A DNA stretch of 64,000 bases, from assembly GCA_025345505.1 (NCBI GenBank), contig JANVCC010000071.1:967832-1031831 (forward strand), read 5' to 3'. The notes beneath the pieces were generated by a model, which searched no databases, was not told where the DNA came from, and worked only from the letters and a program-made list of their open reading frames with translations. Both the position numbers and the translations under genes were made by a program. Below are positions 36,190-48,662 of this stretch, piece by piece (within the stretch, counting starts at the first letter, position 1; each line of letters opens with the position of its first letter). Source of the stretch: Todiramphus chloris collaris (taxonomy: Eukaryota > Chordata > Aves > Coraciiformes > Alcedinidae).

Positions 36190-36620
36190 TTATAACGCCA
36201 GGAGTTACGCATGAGGCGATCCTAAAGCATAATTACTAATAAATGTTTAATTAATAGCTTATGAATGTGTTGATAAGTTCATTATAATGATGCACGAGCA
36301 CATGAATATTCCGGAGCGGGCAGGAGTCGGGGAAGTTACTGCTGGCACGTGTGTTAACAAGGTGATTACACGGTTTACGTGGGGAGTCTGCAAGTGCTCA
36401 GCTCACTCCTGTGAGGCGAGCAGTTTATGGCCCACTAGGACTGAACAATCTCATCGCAACCTCCTCTTCACAAACCTCTCATTTTTCCTCTTTAATATAA
36501 ACAATCGGAGGATGTTTTCCAGTTAACAATAACATCCAGCAGCGTGGACCGAAGCAAATGAGTTAATTGCTTTAAGAAGCTTTAACTGCATTTCCATCCA
36601 TTGGAATTATTGCTGCTGGA
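36190..36620. promoter_or_regulatory. AT-rich enhancer-like block
   Basis: Within 36215-36310 are CATAATTACTAATAAATG, TTTAATTAATAGC and TTCATTATAATGATGC. A second cluster at 36490-36590 has TTTAATATAAACAATCGG, GTTAACAATAACA and GAGTTAATTGC. The density of homeodomain, Fox and Sox-like cores is far above the surroundings. No repeat family explains it. Enhancer activity is inference. Confidence 0.25.
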
Positions 36621-39600
36621 AAAACAAACATTAAAAACCTCCAGCAACAATAAGCAAGATACCCAAAGGGTCAACTCCAGCAGCAGCTGGTGAGGAGCAG
36701 AGGTATAAATAAAAGCAAGCACCGAGGGGGTTTGTCTGCCTGGGCTCTTCCCCTCTTTTAGCTCCAGAGAACTAAAATTGATGGGCTCTGGGAACGGTTC
36801 CCACCGCACCCCAGTGCTAGAGCAGACCTTGGGTCCCAGCCCTTGCCGACTGCTAGCGCTTGCCTCTCCTTGCTCCCCTTGCTTCTTTCATCTCAGGCAG
36901 GCTGAGATGGAGGCAACATTCCGGACAAATTAAAACACTGCCTGATTTTGAAGCGTGGAGGAAGCGTGGTTTGGTTTTTGGCATCGTAGCACAAGCTGGT
37001 TTTGGCTGGGAGACCGGCAAGGAAAGCCAAGGTAGCAGAAGAAGAGCTGCTCTATCTAATCTCATCTTCTTGAACTAATAATCTCCCTGGCTGTTCATGC
37101 TTTCAGATCTGTTCTGTATTCCAACTAATCTGTTTTACCAGTGCCTCATCCATTCTGGATCCCTCCTCATCTGTTCTAATGATTTATAATCCATATAGGA
37201 TTCTGAGAACAAGCTTTAAAAGGCTCTTGTGAAGGGACTAAGCCTTGCTCTGAGTTTCACTCAGGGTCAGTTAGGCGCCTAGGTAAGAATCGAAGACTCA
37301 TCTATGCAGCTGCTCCAGAAGTGCTCAGGAAAATGGCACTTTTTGGCTACTGCACCCCTGGGCCGAGTCCATCTGAGCCAGATTCGGGTACCTTTTCATC
37401 CAGGTGTAACCTGGGAGCCTTGCCTGGAGTGGCAGCAGGATATGGCCTCATCCTCAGTACAACAGAGATGAAATACAGCAACAGTGGCATTTACAGAGAC
37501 AAAACTAGAGTTGGGACTTTTTGGCCCTTCCACAGTCAAATAAAAGAGGAAAGCACAAATATGCCCATCTCTCCGGGTGCCAAAAATACCAAGCTGCCTG
37601 AGAGGTACCAAAGTGCCCAGGAGTGGAAAGGAAGAACCCCTAGTCCTCTCCTCCTCATGTGCTGCCAGCTGCTGTGGGCACTCGGGGCTCTTAACGGTCA
37701 CCGTGGGGTGAAGGATTCTGAAAAGACGCAGCTTTCCACCAAGACAGCTCCAATTATTTAGCAACCAAACCTTGACTAATTCCCTCCCTGGTATCCAGGA
37801 CAGGCAGCCGGTGACGTTCTGCTCACACGAGCATCCCGAGGTACCCGAACAGGGCGCGAGGCGTCCCCCCACCCATGCAGCAGGCACACAGGGTGCCCGT
37901 GCCATCTGCTCGGTGCCAGACTCACCTCCCACGCAGCCAGGCAGGAGCACCCGTGTGCTGAGCATCCTCAGGGGACTCCACAGCTCCCAGAGCCCACACG
38001 ACAGACAGGCTCTCCACACGGACCTGCCTTTTTACCTCCTCCTGTGAAACTGGCTGTGATCACAACGCCCAGCACCTGAGTGAACGGCCCCACCAGTAAA
38101 GCTGTCTCTCCCATCACCAAAACACTCAGCAGCTTGGTTCTCACTCTTCCTATGTGCCACATTTCAGGTGCTTTGAACGTGAAGAGTGTGTAAGTACCTC
38201 TTACTGTGGTGCACCTCATCCTGCGAAGGAAGCTTTGGCTCCTATTTTGTGCAGACAGGGTTAAGAAAAGTCAGTCTCATTGTTAAATAAATAAAACCAG
38301 TGACTTACTTGGGAGAAACCTCTAATGAGGTCATACGGGGTGAAATGCCACCACTGCAACCGGTGACCTTTTCTCATCTCCAAAACAACGTTTGCGAGGT
38401 ACGGAGGTAAACCACTGCTTGTTTATAAAGCAACCGAGGATCTTTGCTTACAGAGAGATCCTCCTTTCTGACTTCTGCTGCTGCTCACAACCTCATGCCA
38501 ACAGTGACTCACGGATAACGACCTGCAGCCTTGCAAGGGCTTCACTCAAAGTTTCTGAGAAAGAAAAAGTCTTTTCTGAAGCCAGAGAACAGGACAGGAG
38601 GTTGAAAATGTTTCATCTGCTAACAGCAGTCAGGGAGCGGGAAGGATTTGCACCTTGGTAAACAAGCAGTAAAAAGCCCATGGCCAAACCTGCTTGGCGT
38701 CAAGAAAAGAGTGGGGGCAGCAAGTGAAAAGCTGCTGAGGAGACGCTCCAGACAGCAAGGACCAAATGACTCGATGCTTCCGAGCAGAACACACCAGGCT
38801 GAGGACAGCTTCTAAGAGCTCCTGCTCCTAAAGCTTTATTCCTTCCCTGGGGACTGATCCTTCCTCTCGCTTGGCTTCCCCAGTTCAGAGCACCAGCTCC
38901 ATGGGTTGCTCCATGCCGGTTTCATCCCCATCCCCTCGTGCCCCCCACGCTGCTCTCAGTGGCTCTTTGCCTCTCCCCTCAGTCACGCTGTAAACGAGGA
39001 GGAGGTGAACCCACCAGTCATCAGTGAAACAGCAGCATCTTTCTCCTTGACATTCAGGCGATTGAAAAGGTCCTTGTAGGGTCAAGCACGGTGACTTTTA
39101 AATAATGCATTGTGTTTGTTATTGTGTTGGCATTTAAGTGCTGTCTGAGAGAGAAAAAGCAAATGGGGTCCCAGTGCTCCGTGTTTTTTATGATGGGGCC
39201 ACTGGAAGCCCTTGTGCAGACACGCTACTCCTGCTGCCACCCGTCCCACCACCGACAAGCTCCTTCCCCGCATCCCACGCACACCTCGGTAGCCTGTCGC
39301 TCCTCCCGTGCGTGTTCTGGCTCCCCGTGCTCTCCCCTCCTCCTGCCCTGGCTGCAAAGCAGCAGGAACCCGCTGGCTGCGAGTACCTGGCTGTCTCGCA
39401 TTGCTCTGGAGATGGGGATGAAGAGGGGGTTTAGACACCAAGCCTGGAAGCTGTGATCTGGGCCCTTCTCCGTCGCTGCTCTGTGGAAACAGAGAGGAGC
39501 AGCAGCCAGAATCCACCTTGCCGACTCCTAGCTGAACATTTTGGAGGAGCTGGTTCGAATTTTCAGGCTTGTGATGTGTTGCCCAGCGCTGTCACTTCTA

Positions 39601-41132
39601 CTCGGATCAGTCATCTTGAGCGGTGTGTTAGCAGGTGGTGTCACACCTCTGCCTGGGATCACTGAGCAGAGATGGGGAAAGGAGCTGGAAACACACGTGA
39701 CCTTCTGCCAGCACCTCTCCCGCTGCTGTTTGTCACTGCAGAGCATTTTATTACTGAAGTCACCCTCTGCTGCCTCCTTCTAAAGCTGCTGGCAAGCGAG
39801 GGTGAGTTGGGATGCAGTCAGCATCCACCCCCTGGGCTGGGGCCAGCACATCTGCTCCCTTCCTGAGGTCCAGCACGCCTGGGGACGCTGCGTCGGGGCC
39901 CTGGCCTTCGCTGGCCCGGTTTCCCAGTGCTTTCTGAGGTCCAGAGTCAAACGTCTTTGACATTGCTGCAGAATGTATTTGTGGAGGGTTTGGGCCCTTT
40001 GAGAGCAGGTGGATCTTCCCAGGGCTGTGACCCAGGTTGGTGACCACGGGGAGAATCGAGGTGTTCTGCTCTGGCCACCAGCAGCTCTCACATCCTCACC
40101 CAGCCCCGGACCACACATTCCCCAGCTCCCTGTGCGTGCACTCGTGGATGTCATCTCAAAGCATCCCAGTTGCAGGCAAACCCCCACCCTCCCTCCCTCC
40201 CTCTCACTGGAAGAGAAACATCTTATCTAGAGGCTGAAGCTGATTCCTCCGTGTCCCCACGGCCCTTTTCTGAATACTGGAAACCATTCAGGCCCAGCAG
40301 TTGGGAGCTACCAAAGTCTCTCTCCTTCCACCACTCCTCTCGCCCTGACCCTGCAGAGCACCAGGGCTGGAGCAGAGAGGAGGACAGGCAGGGAGGTGCT
40401 GGAGACCACAGCACTCACCCCATGGTCCAGAGCGCCCCATCCTGGGCTGGCATCTGCTGAGCTGTGGGGTCTGCCCCTTCTTTGAGGATATAACCTCAAA
40501 AATCAGAGGATCCACTCCAGATTTACACCACGACAGTAAGAGAATTTGGGCCCAGATCATTTGCGTGTGTGTTTTCTTGTTGGTTTTGGTTTTGGGTTTT
40601 TTTTTTTCCCCCCAAAAGCAATTAATTAGCCTCAGTTTACAGCGCCTTCCCTTCCGGCAAGAATCAGGCCTCGCTCCGATAGCAGCCCTAATTGCCATGT
40701 CAGATATTTCATAGCCCCATTCATTCCCCAGCACCAGCAGCTATTGTTATAAATTAATAAAGCCTGGACACAGCCCGTATTTAAGGATGAAGGCACGGGG
40801 AGGGGGACTGTGATGGAGCCTTAAAGAGACAGGAGATCTGAGGGCTCCTGACAAGACCTCAGGTCTCTGATCTCCCTGCCTGCTTCCCAAAAAACAACGA
40901 CGAAATGAGGGTCTGGAGGTATTTCTAAAGGCAGCTGCCTTAAAGACACATCCATTCAGAATTGCAGGGTATTTTTAGACTAAAAGAGAGCGGATATAAA
41001 TATGCCTTCATTCCTGCTGCAACCCAATTGGCTTAATCAGTTACATCACTGATAGGTTTGATCCCTGCTACGCAAACATCGCTTTTATTCCAGAGCGAGC
41101 ATGCTAAGCAAATATGTGTGTGTGCCTGGAGA

Positions 41133-41206
41133 GATATATATATATATATATATGTTTTATATATATATGTTTTATATATTTGTAGATAATATGTATTTAT
41201 ATACAG
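41133..41206. repeat. AT dinucleotide array with TATGTTTTATAT units
   Basis: An (AT)n run of about 20 bases is followed by two TATGTTTTATAT units and a trailing TATTTATATA. It is strongly self-complementary and could extrude a cruciform. Confidence 0.9.
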
Positions 41207-42165
41207 GGAGAGACACACGTAACCCTCCCTTTTCTAGTGAAGAAAACTGCTGCCTGAATCATTTTCACAAATAAGTCAAACCCCTTCTTTTGCCGGCAAA
41301 CCGATTACGGCTGTCAGATCTGATGGACGCGGTGCCTGCAATGAATTATTCACAGAGGCTAATTATAAGCTGGCAGATTTCTGGCATCGTGGCGAAAATG
41401 GGCAGGAGATCCCAGTTATCTGTAACTGATCCTCTCCTCCCGAGTTCCTGAGGCACCAGCGCAGAGGGACCGACGGGTACCACTGATGTCGCGTGACCTG
41501 ACTCACTGCGTGTGATGTGATGATGATGATGTGAGGTGGGGGCTCAGCCCTGCTCCGAGGAAGTTCTGTGGGGTCCAGCACGACCCTGAAAGTGACCCCA
41601 AAAGCCACGAAGGTTGTGTGCTCCAAGCTGCCACCCCAGGCTCTAAGGATTTGAGCCAGGGGGTTGCCCGCTGCTCCGCAAGTCTCCTGCCGCACACGCA
41701 GCAGCGGGAAATGGCCCATGTCCAAGGAAAAGGCACAAAACTGGGGCTAGAGGTTCAAAGCCAGAGCCTGAGCTACCTCTTCTAACCAGCACTGCTTCCT
41801 GCGTCTCCCTGCCCTTCCTCTTTATGATTCCCAACAGTAATAATGGTAGAACAGCCCGCATCTAAAAGAACCCGAACACCCTGTTTGAGCCTCTGCCCAA
41901 CCCTGGCTCTCCTGGCAGCCCCAGTTCCCACTGCAATCAAACTCCTCTGGGTGACCATCAGCATCGGCAGCACAGCTCTGGTTCTGCCCTGGCTGTGGGG
42001 TCACGCACACCCATTCCAGCCGGGGCGATCCCGAAATGCCAAGCGTGCTGCGGACACCAGAGGCGCAGCAGATAACCTCACCACAGACCCAGCGTGTCCC
42101 AGCTCCCCGCGAAAGAAAAGGGCAGTTTACAAGCAAGAGAACGAACGTCCCTGATAAGGCCAGGC

Positions 42166-42229
42166 CTGGTCAGTAATATTATGTCCACATTTGCTCCCTG
42201 GTCAGCAATATTACGTCCACATTTGCTCT
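42166..42229. repeat. 32-bp tandem duplication
   Basis: Two head-to-tail copies of a 32-bp unit that starts CTGGTCAGYAATATTAYGTC and ends ACATTTGCTC. They differ at a few positions, two of them T/C transitions, so the duplication is moderately old. Confidence 0.9.
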
Positions 42230-42419
42230 CCAACCAGTCCTGTCCCCGTGAGCAGAACGGGAGCAGGCCTGTGCGCAATAACGGATCGTCGGCTCTTGGT
42301 TTGTCTCTTCTCCCCACGCACGCTATAAAAATTACCCCCCCCGAGTCTTTTCTTTCTCTTTCCTTTTCCTCTTGACATACTGTCGACATAAACTCTCACC
42401 CTGCAAGGGAATTTCTTCT

Positions 42420-42715
42420 TCCGTGAGTTCCAAGCTCGGTGACATTCTTCACGGCGCCCCGCGGCACGGGGCCTCGGTGCGCGGCCGTCTCTGCGGTGTG
42501 AACTCAAAGATCAAGAGTCATCCGCTTACAAAAAGAGCGAGGACGCGTTTTCTCCCTTTCGCCCGAGTCTCTTCCCACGTCTGAAGGAAGGGGGAGCTTC
42601 TGGGATGGGCAGGGGAGCGAGCAGCCCGCGCGCTCGGGCGATGGGCACGGCGCCCGCGGCCGGGCAGTCGCGGCGCGCAGGAGACGAGGCGCACAAATCC
42701 CTCTCGCCCAGAAGC
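42420..42715. promoter_or_regulatory. CpG island without a recognisable coding exon
   Basis: About 35 CpGs in under 300 bp, densest at 42615-42690 (CGCGCGCTCGGGCGATGGGC). It borders directly on the AT-rich block at 42735. No frame resembles a known protein. Candidate promoter or poised developmental element. Confidence 0.45.
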
Positions 42716-42734
42716 CTCCTTACCCCACCTCACG

Positions 42735-42915
42735 TTTCCTCTGCAGTTTTAATGTTTTGTTTCGACCCTTGGATTGTATAGGAATATTAATGCTAACGTT
42801 TTATTATAATTTTATATCCCGTGTTTAATATTTTAATACAATCAAAAGCCCAGATGAAATCTTTCAGCGTTATTGGGTGAAATGATTACGCGCGATTGAA
42901 ACGAAGCAATCCACC
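42735..42915. promoter_or_regulatory. AT-rich enhancer-like block beside CpG island
   Basis: A sharp change to AT-rich sequence with GGAATATTAATGCTAACG, TTTATTATAATTTTATA, TTTAATATTTTAATACAATC and GAAATGATTACGCGCGATTG. It keeps isolated CpGs (ATTACGCGCGATT) despite its AT richness, which suggests an unmethylated or constrained state. Confidence 0.3.
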
Positions 42916-43494
42916 AGGGCCAGGAAGAAGCTTTCCTGGAGTTTTCTTTCCCTGGGTCTTTACCAAATGTCGTTCTTTTGTTCTGATGGAGAGAGAACCC
43001 TCACCCTATCGAAAACATGAGGAATTCAACTGAATTGCGCATTCAAGCGCCTTGAATTGAACCAAACGTCCCTAACGGGGCTCACGCTTTGCCTCCTTGC
43101 TGCGAGGTACCATGTGCTTCTGAGGCCTGGAAGGAGTGAGGTGCTGAGCTGTGAGACAGAAGGTGGCCCAGCCCTGCTGCTGCCTGCCCTGTGCCACTGG
43201 GTTTGTTCTTCTGCCACCCCAAAGGGCCACGGTGGCACCTCGGACAGCGACAGGGACCAGGGGAGCCCCTGGGAAAATGCAGAGCACAGCTACTCTCCGC
43301 TGGCCACCCCCTGCTCCCAACCCTCCGGAGATCCCCCTTGGGTGCCGCGTGTCCGTGACCCCTCCTCTGTTCTACAGCACGAGAAAGCTGCTAACACTTC
43401 CAAACAATTTTTCAATTTAAGGCAGATTAAGAGCAAAGTTCTAGTGGGACTAATAGTGTGTAATCTTCTCTCCATTTCTCCTCTTGCGTTATGA

Positions 43495-43690
43495 AGAGCG
43501 GCTCGCCGCAGTGCCGTATTTCACACTCCGGTGCCGATATTTCAATTTCCTGCCTAAGTTACAATAAAAACTGCCCACACTGCTGACGCTCCCATGAAGA
43601 ATAATTTATGTTGATTGACGGTTTTTAATTCCCTTCGGATGCAGCTCATGATTAAGAGATGCCAGGAAGTTTAAAAGCACGTCCTACGGG
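43495..43690. promoter_or_regulatory. Enhancer-like non-coding block
   Basis: GCCGTATTTCACACTCCGG, TATTTCAATTTCCTGCC, AAGAATAATTTATGTTGATT and GGTTTTTAATTCCC lie in 150 bp with preserved CpGs. No repeat or coding pattern explains it. Function is inferred. Confidence 0.22.
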
Positions 43691-44546
43691 TGGACTCGTC
43701 TGAGCTCCCTTGGAAGGCCGTGAAAAGCTTCCACTTTCGAGCACAAAACGCTGTTAACTGATCTTTAAGCACCTTCCCCATCTTTCCTCTTCTTCCCCTA
43801 CTTCTTCCCCAGCCCACAGGAAGACAGAATTAAATGACTGAGCTCAATCGAAGCCCAGGGAGTTGAGTTCACAGCAGCAGAGCGACGCTGGGAGGACACC
43901 AGCCTTCCTGCAGCTCAGGACCCCCCTGCCTGCGCTCCCAAACTGCTCTTTAGGACAACACACAGTTTGATGAAGCTGAAAAGCCAGCGACTGGGGTTTG
44001 TGTTGCTTTTGGGGACCTCTGGCACAGATTTCAAGACCCCGATGGGCAACCACATCCTCCTGTAAATGAGGACTTCTTGGCCAACAGAGTGACACGAGTT
44101 AGACGTGAGCAGAAGGGAGCAGAAGCACCGAGCCTCGGGCATCAGCAGCTCTGCAAAGCTGTGCCCTAGAGTTGGCCCCCACGCACCCAGTTCTGCCAGG
44201 CAACTTCACGTGCTGGGAAAAACTGCCGCAGAGGAAATGCTACAGAACCAGGCGTCTGGGAGCAAAATCAGGCTGTGAACCTGCCCCAAAAAGGGACCCC
44301 ATGCTCGCACTCTCCAGCCAACTTTGCTGGCATCCTTCTGTTAATCAGGCCTGAGAAAACACACCCCTCTTCCCCTCCCTGCACCCTTACACTGCCCAGC
44401 ACACACAGCCCAGCACCCTGGCTGTCCCTCATGGACATTTGCCCCTGCCTAGAAGAAATTATTTATATTGGGTCTTTTTGCCACGACAGTCAAGGTTTTC
44501 CTTGTATTTGGCAAAGCAGCTGTCTTCCCCTCGTCTGTGGACAGGA

Positions 44547-44570
44547 ACGGTGCCTCTGTGAGGGCACCGT
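44547..44570. repeat. Perfect 8-bp stem hairpin
   Basis: ACGGTGCC and GGCACCGT flank an 8-base loop. The stem is GC-rich and perfect. No T-run follows it and no RNA family is recognised. Confidence 0.5.
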
Positions 44571-45999
44571 ATGGCAAGAATTTACCGTTATTCCAAACTA
44601 AATTCACCTCCACGGGCTGCTAATCCAGCGTATCTACGACAGAATAACCCACCCAGCAGGACCCCGTGAGGGGATTTTCCCGTGTGGACAAAATCTCCTA
44701 CCAGTTTGAAGCTGATAAGTGAAGAGGAAAAGGGAATTGGTCCCTGGAGCCCCCCAAGTTTCAGCAGATTCCCCCCAGGAGTTGCAGCAGGGCTGCTGAA
44801 ACTCAGAGGGTTAAAAAGCAACCCTAAGCAAGGGAAGACTGAACATCGTTTCAAAACGCTGAGAAATCTTCTCATCAAAATAGTGTCAGAGCCTGTCACG
44901 GCGGAGGGAAAACAAACGCACGATACATGATGGTTCTGCATGAAATGTAAAACGCTGTTTAGTTAAAACAAAACTCTTTCAAAGCACCCGAAATGGGGAA
45001 GGGGAGGGGGGAAGAGGTAAAGGCAGGACGCACTCCAGTCTCCGAGCTGCAAAGCTATTTAAACGGAGGAACCTGTTGAGGTGTGCACAGCCCCGTCCCC
45101 GCTCTCCGCATGGCACCCACGGCACAGCCAGGGGCAATTCCTGCCAGCCAGAGAGATGGGAGCCCCTGGCCCAGAGCTCCCAGAGCCGGCCCCCTGCCTG
45201 CCTCCCAGCACCCCTTCCCCTGCCAAAGCAGCCATGGGATGATGGCAGCTGGGGGAGAAGCCTTTTTTAACCAGACGCAAGAGACGGTGCCGAATGGGAC
45301 CGTGATGAGCGGCTGCCAAGGAGGTGCTGGGTCCCTCCCCGTGCGGTTCCTGTCCCAGGATATTTTACTCTTTCCCATGTACCTTGTCTCCCATGCCGGG
45401 AAGCAAACCACTTTTTACAGAGGAGCACGGGCACTGCCGCAGGCAGAGTGCGGGGCACAGATTTCAGCCGTAGCCTCGACGCAGCACGGCTCTGGCTGTG
45501 CTCCCTGCTCTCCAGGGATCTGTCTGTAGACCTGGCTCTGGAGCCCGCGAGAACGGGACGGGAGGGATGCAGCAAGGGAACTGCTGCCAGTACAAAGGGT
45601 GCTACAACCTCTGGGGCTTTGTTGTCAGCTCCTCTCGCTTGCTGTGAAGAGCAGCTTCTGGCAGGTGCCTCTTCCTCCACCTAGACACAGTCAACTCAAA
45701 GCAATCTCCCTCTTCCCTACCTCCTGTGAAACAGATTCTTTTACTGCCTAATAGTTAATAACTGCCAGAAAGGACACCGGCTCAAAAGACAACGACAGAA
45801 ACCCCAGCCAAGGAAGGAGCAAAGGTGGGGTGAAAATGGTGGAAGATCAGCGTACCTGCGGAAAGAGACCTTCATGGACATGCCTTTAATCTTTCCTGTT
45901 TCCAGCCCTTAACAGCAGAACCCGACTCAAAGACTCGGTGATTGATTCCCACCCCAGACAGAAAGCGACAGGCTCATTTTCGAGTATTGCACAGCTATA

Positions 46000-46215
46000 A
46001 TTCCGTGTTTTATTTGTTATTATTTTAACCTGCTGATGGAGCGGGGCTGCATTCAAGGTAGCGGGTAACAACTCTGGCTTGAGGCATTATTTAGAGTGAG
46101 GTATTTAAAGCCAGAGCCTCGTGCCTCTTGATATTTATGAAGAAGATGTGCCCGTAGCTGCAGTGCTCGTATCTTATTTGTTTGTTGTTCAAACAAAGGA
46201 TCAGGAAATTGGATG
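46000..46215. promoter_or_regulatory. AT-rich block with Fox-like sites
   Basis: TTATTTGTTATTATTTTAAC (46011-46030) and TTATTTGTTTGTTGTTCAAA with ACAAAGG (46173-46199) give several overlapping Fox or Sox-type cores on both strands, with GAGGTATTTAAAGCC between. Function is inferred from motif density only. Confidence 0.2.
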
Positions 46216-48572
46216 CTGTTTCCAGCCAGTGATATCATCTCGATGGTTAAGGGAAGGCCACTGGTCTTTACATGTTTCTCCAGCAGAGCAACGAGGAGAG
46301 TTGTCTCCAGTTCAAGGGGAGTGAGTCACCTTGGGGAGTGCTTCATCTCTGCAATCAGGGAAAGGCCCCGCTCCAGAAACCCGCGGGACAGAGCAGGCTC
46401 CTGAGTAGGGCTGAGCAGCATCCTCGCGGTGCTGGGATGCCTCCCACTAAAGCTTGTCTTCTGATTCGCAGGAAGATTTCCCCGGTTCTTGCCTTAATTC
46501 CTCTTCTTTCAATTTAAGATCAAATAAAGAAGTCTTGCGTCGGAGAACAGCGCACAATGTTTTTCTCAGAATAAGGTTCTTGGAAGAAAAGCCTTCCAGC
46601 CAGATTCAGAGAGAGCCTCACGCCACTGGAGACCAGTATGGAAAATCCTGTTGTGGCTGACAGAGCTTTTGTGGGATTAGGACATGTTCACGTAGCCAGA
46701 AGCGAGAGTCACGCTGGGTGCCCCCTTTCCTAGGCCGGAGAAGTGCCTCAGCCCCAACCTGGCAGCTCTGAAGCGACGCCCGAGTGGTTTTAAACCTCAC
46801 CTTGCTGCACGAAGGAGATGGTGCACAACCTGCTGCACTCTATGAACTTGCCTGTGAGCTCCTGAATCACTCTGGCAGCTTGGAAAAGTTCATTCAGCCC
46901 GAGCAACTGAGCCTGCTGCAGCAGCAGAAGCCAAGGAAGAGGCTATTTGCTCAAGCTATGAAGTTTAACCTCTGCTGTGCTTCTGTGCAGCAGAGAGCGG
47001 TGGCATTTGTGCTCCCAGTGGCAAACGAGCTGTAAAAGAGGTGGTTTCTGGATGCTGCCCAGATCCCCCCGAGACAGGCACAAAGCAGAATTTCCTCACA
47101 CAGACCAACAGCTCCTGGTGAGATGCTGAATGTCTCCACAAAGCCTTCATCTGCTATTCCAGTTCCCCATTAACTGTGCAGACCAAATGCTGTCTCCTGC
47201 GAGCTCTGTAGGGCTCTGCAGCCAGAACCAGCAGACTTCAGGCCAGTGGATTAAGCAAAGGCAATTTGAGGCTGATCCAGTGTTATCTGCTTCTTAAAGA
47301 TCTCTCATTTTCCAGCCTTCCTGACTCAGCCCTGGTCAGCAGGCGCTGGCGTGCCTGGAGCCCACACCGAATGCAATAGGAAGAGTCGAGCCCTGTGCCC
47401 GTAGAGCTGGTGACTCGGTGGAGCTGCAAAGCAGAGGACCACAGCCCCGGGCACGTGCAGGGCACCCGGAGCGCTGGTGTGACTCACGGCACACACAGCA
47501 AGAGCCACCTAACTACTCTGCAACCTGCCAGTTTGCCGATCCAAGAATGAAAGGGGATGAATTAAATATATATCCCACCCAAGCTGCTACCAGTTCTATT
47601 TTGCCAGAGTTTTATTCATAAAAACAATCTCTGGTGCCAACTCTGGTTCCCAGCCAGGGCTGCAAACTAATGAAACTGCCTTTTATACCAAGCGTGTGAA
47701 GGAGCCTCCTCTGACTGCGGGAGTGGGCCAGACTCCTCGCTGTCAGCCTTCTGGGGGTGGTGGTAGCCAGGTCCTTATGGACTTGACAGCAAACGGGATG
47801 CCGAATTGAGGGCAGAGCTAAAATTGCTGGAGCAGCTCTGAATCCTTTCCAGAAAAGAGACTGCAACGGCGAGAGGCTGGTGAGCCCCATCCCCTCGATG
47901 CCCTGCCGCTGTTCCGCTGGCCTGGCGGGTGGAAGGACAGCGGAGAGGCAGGGAATGAGCCAAGTGTGTAGGAAAGGGGTTCTTAGAAAAGACACCTCTC
48001 TAGTCTTGAAGAATGATAACCCCTGCTCAAAGGCATCCTGATCTGGTTTATTCCCAGGGAGTTTTCCCCAACCCTCAGCACCGATCCCTTCTCAGCAGCA
48101 CCGCCCGGGGCGTTCAGAGACACCTCGTCTTCACTCGGGTGTTAGCAAGGGAGTGGGTGCGGGGTAAAGCTCTACTTCCATGGCGAGAACCAGGGCTGGT
48201 TCTCGCTCTGTGCATTACTGGTGTTGCTGGTTAGGTGGTGCAGACAGGGCTGCACAGCTGTGGGCCTGCAGGGTGGCTACAGATGGCCCTGCTCACAGAA
48301 CCCATCTGCCCCCTGCCCAGCCCGCTGAACACTCCCCTGGCATGTTCGCCATACGCCTAGCGCATCACAGCTGTCCCAAGCCCAGAGACCAGGCAGGACC
48401 CTACAAGGAAGAGAGATTTTCCTGGAACAGAGAGGAAAATCCTCCCCTGGCAGGACTGGGAGAGCTGAGGCACTTCAGCCCTATCGCGGATCACTATCCG
48501 CAAGTCAGCTGCTTAAAAGTGATGTGGTGAGGCTAATTTGGGAGCGCCGTATCCTTTAGTGGCTCGAAACTG

Positions 48573-48662
48573 CAACCTGTCTGTGCTTCAGTTTCCCACT
48601 GTGGAGAAAGGAAATGACAGCCCTTAGTGCTGGGAGAGTAAATTAAACCTGAGAGGTGTTCC
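48573..48662 (+). repeat. MIR SINE, ancient copy
   Basis: CAACCTGTCTGTGCTTCAGT then TTCCCACTGTGGAGAAAGGA, and later GAGAGTAAATTAAACCTGAG, follow the MIR order (AACCTCTCTGTGCCTCAGT, TTCCTCATCTGTAAAATGG, GAGGATTAAATGAGTTA). Diverged and partial. Confidence 0.6.

Larger units (their letters stand above)
35248..42160. other. Non-coding stretch, no gene recognised
   Basis: Mostly single-copy. Holds the AT-rich block 36190-36620 (separate entry), a CCCT simple run near 40185-40204, a T/C homopolymer near 40598-40613 and the AT dinucleotide array at 41133. Frames of up to about 207 codons (37396-38019 minus) have no recognised domains. Confidence 0.5.
42916..48570. other. Non-coding stretch, no gene recognised
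   Basis: Apart from the blocks listed separately this is single-copy, moderately GC-rich sequence with a hairpin at 44547-44570 and G-rich purine tracts near 44994-45020. No exon of a known protein is recognisable on either strand. Confidence 0.5.

Noticed and set aside
39552-39561. GGTTCGAATT, like a tRNA B box
   Set aside because: No A box or matching stems are present; chance.
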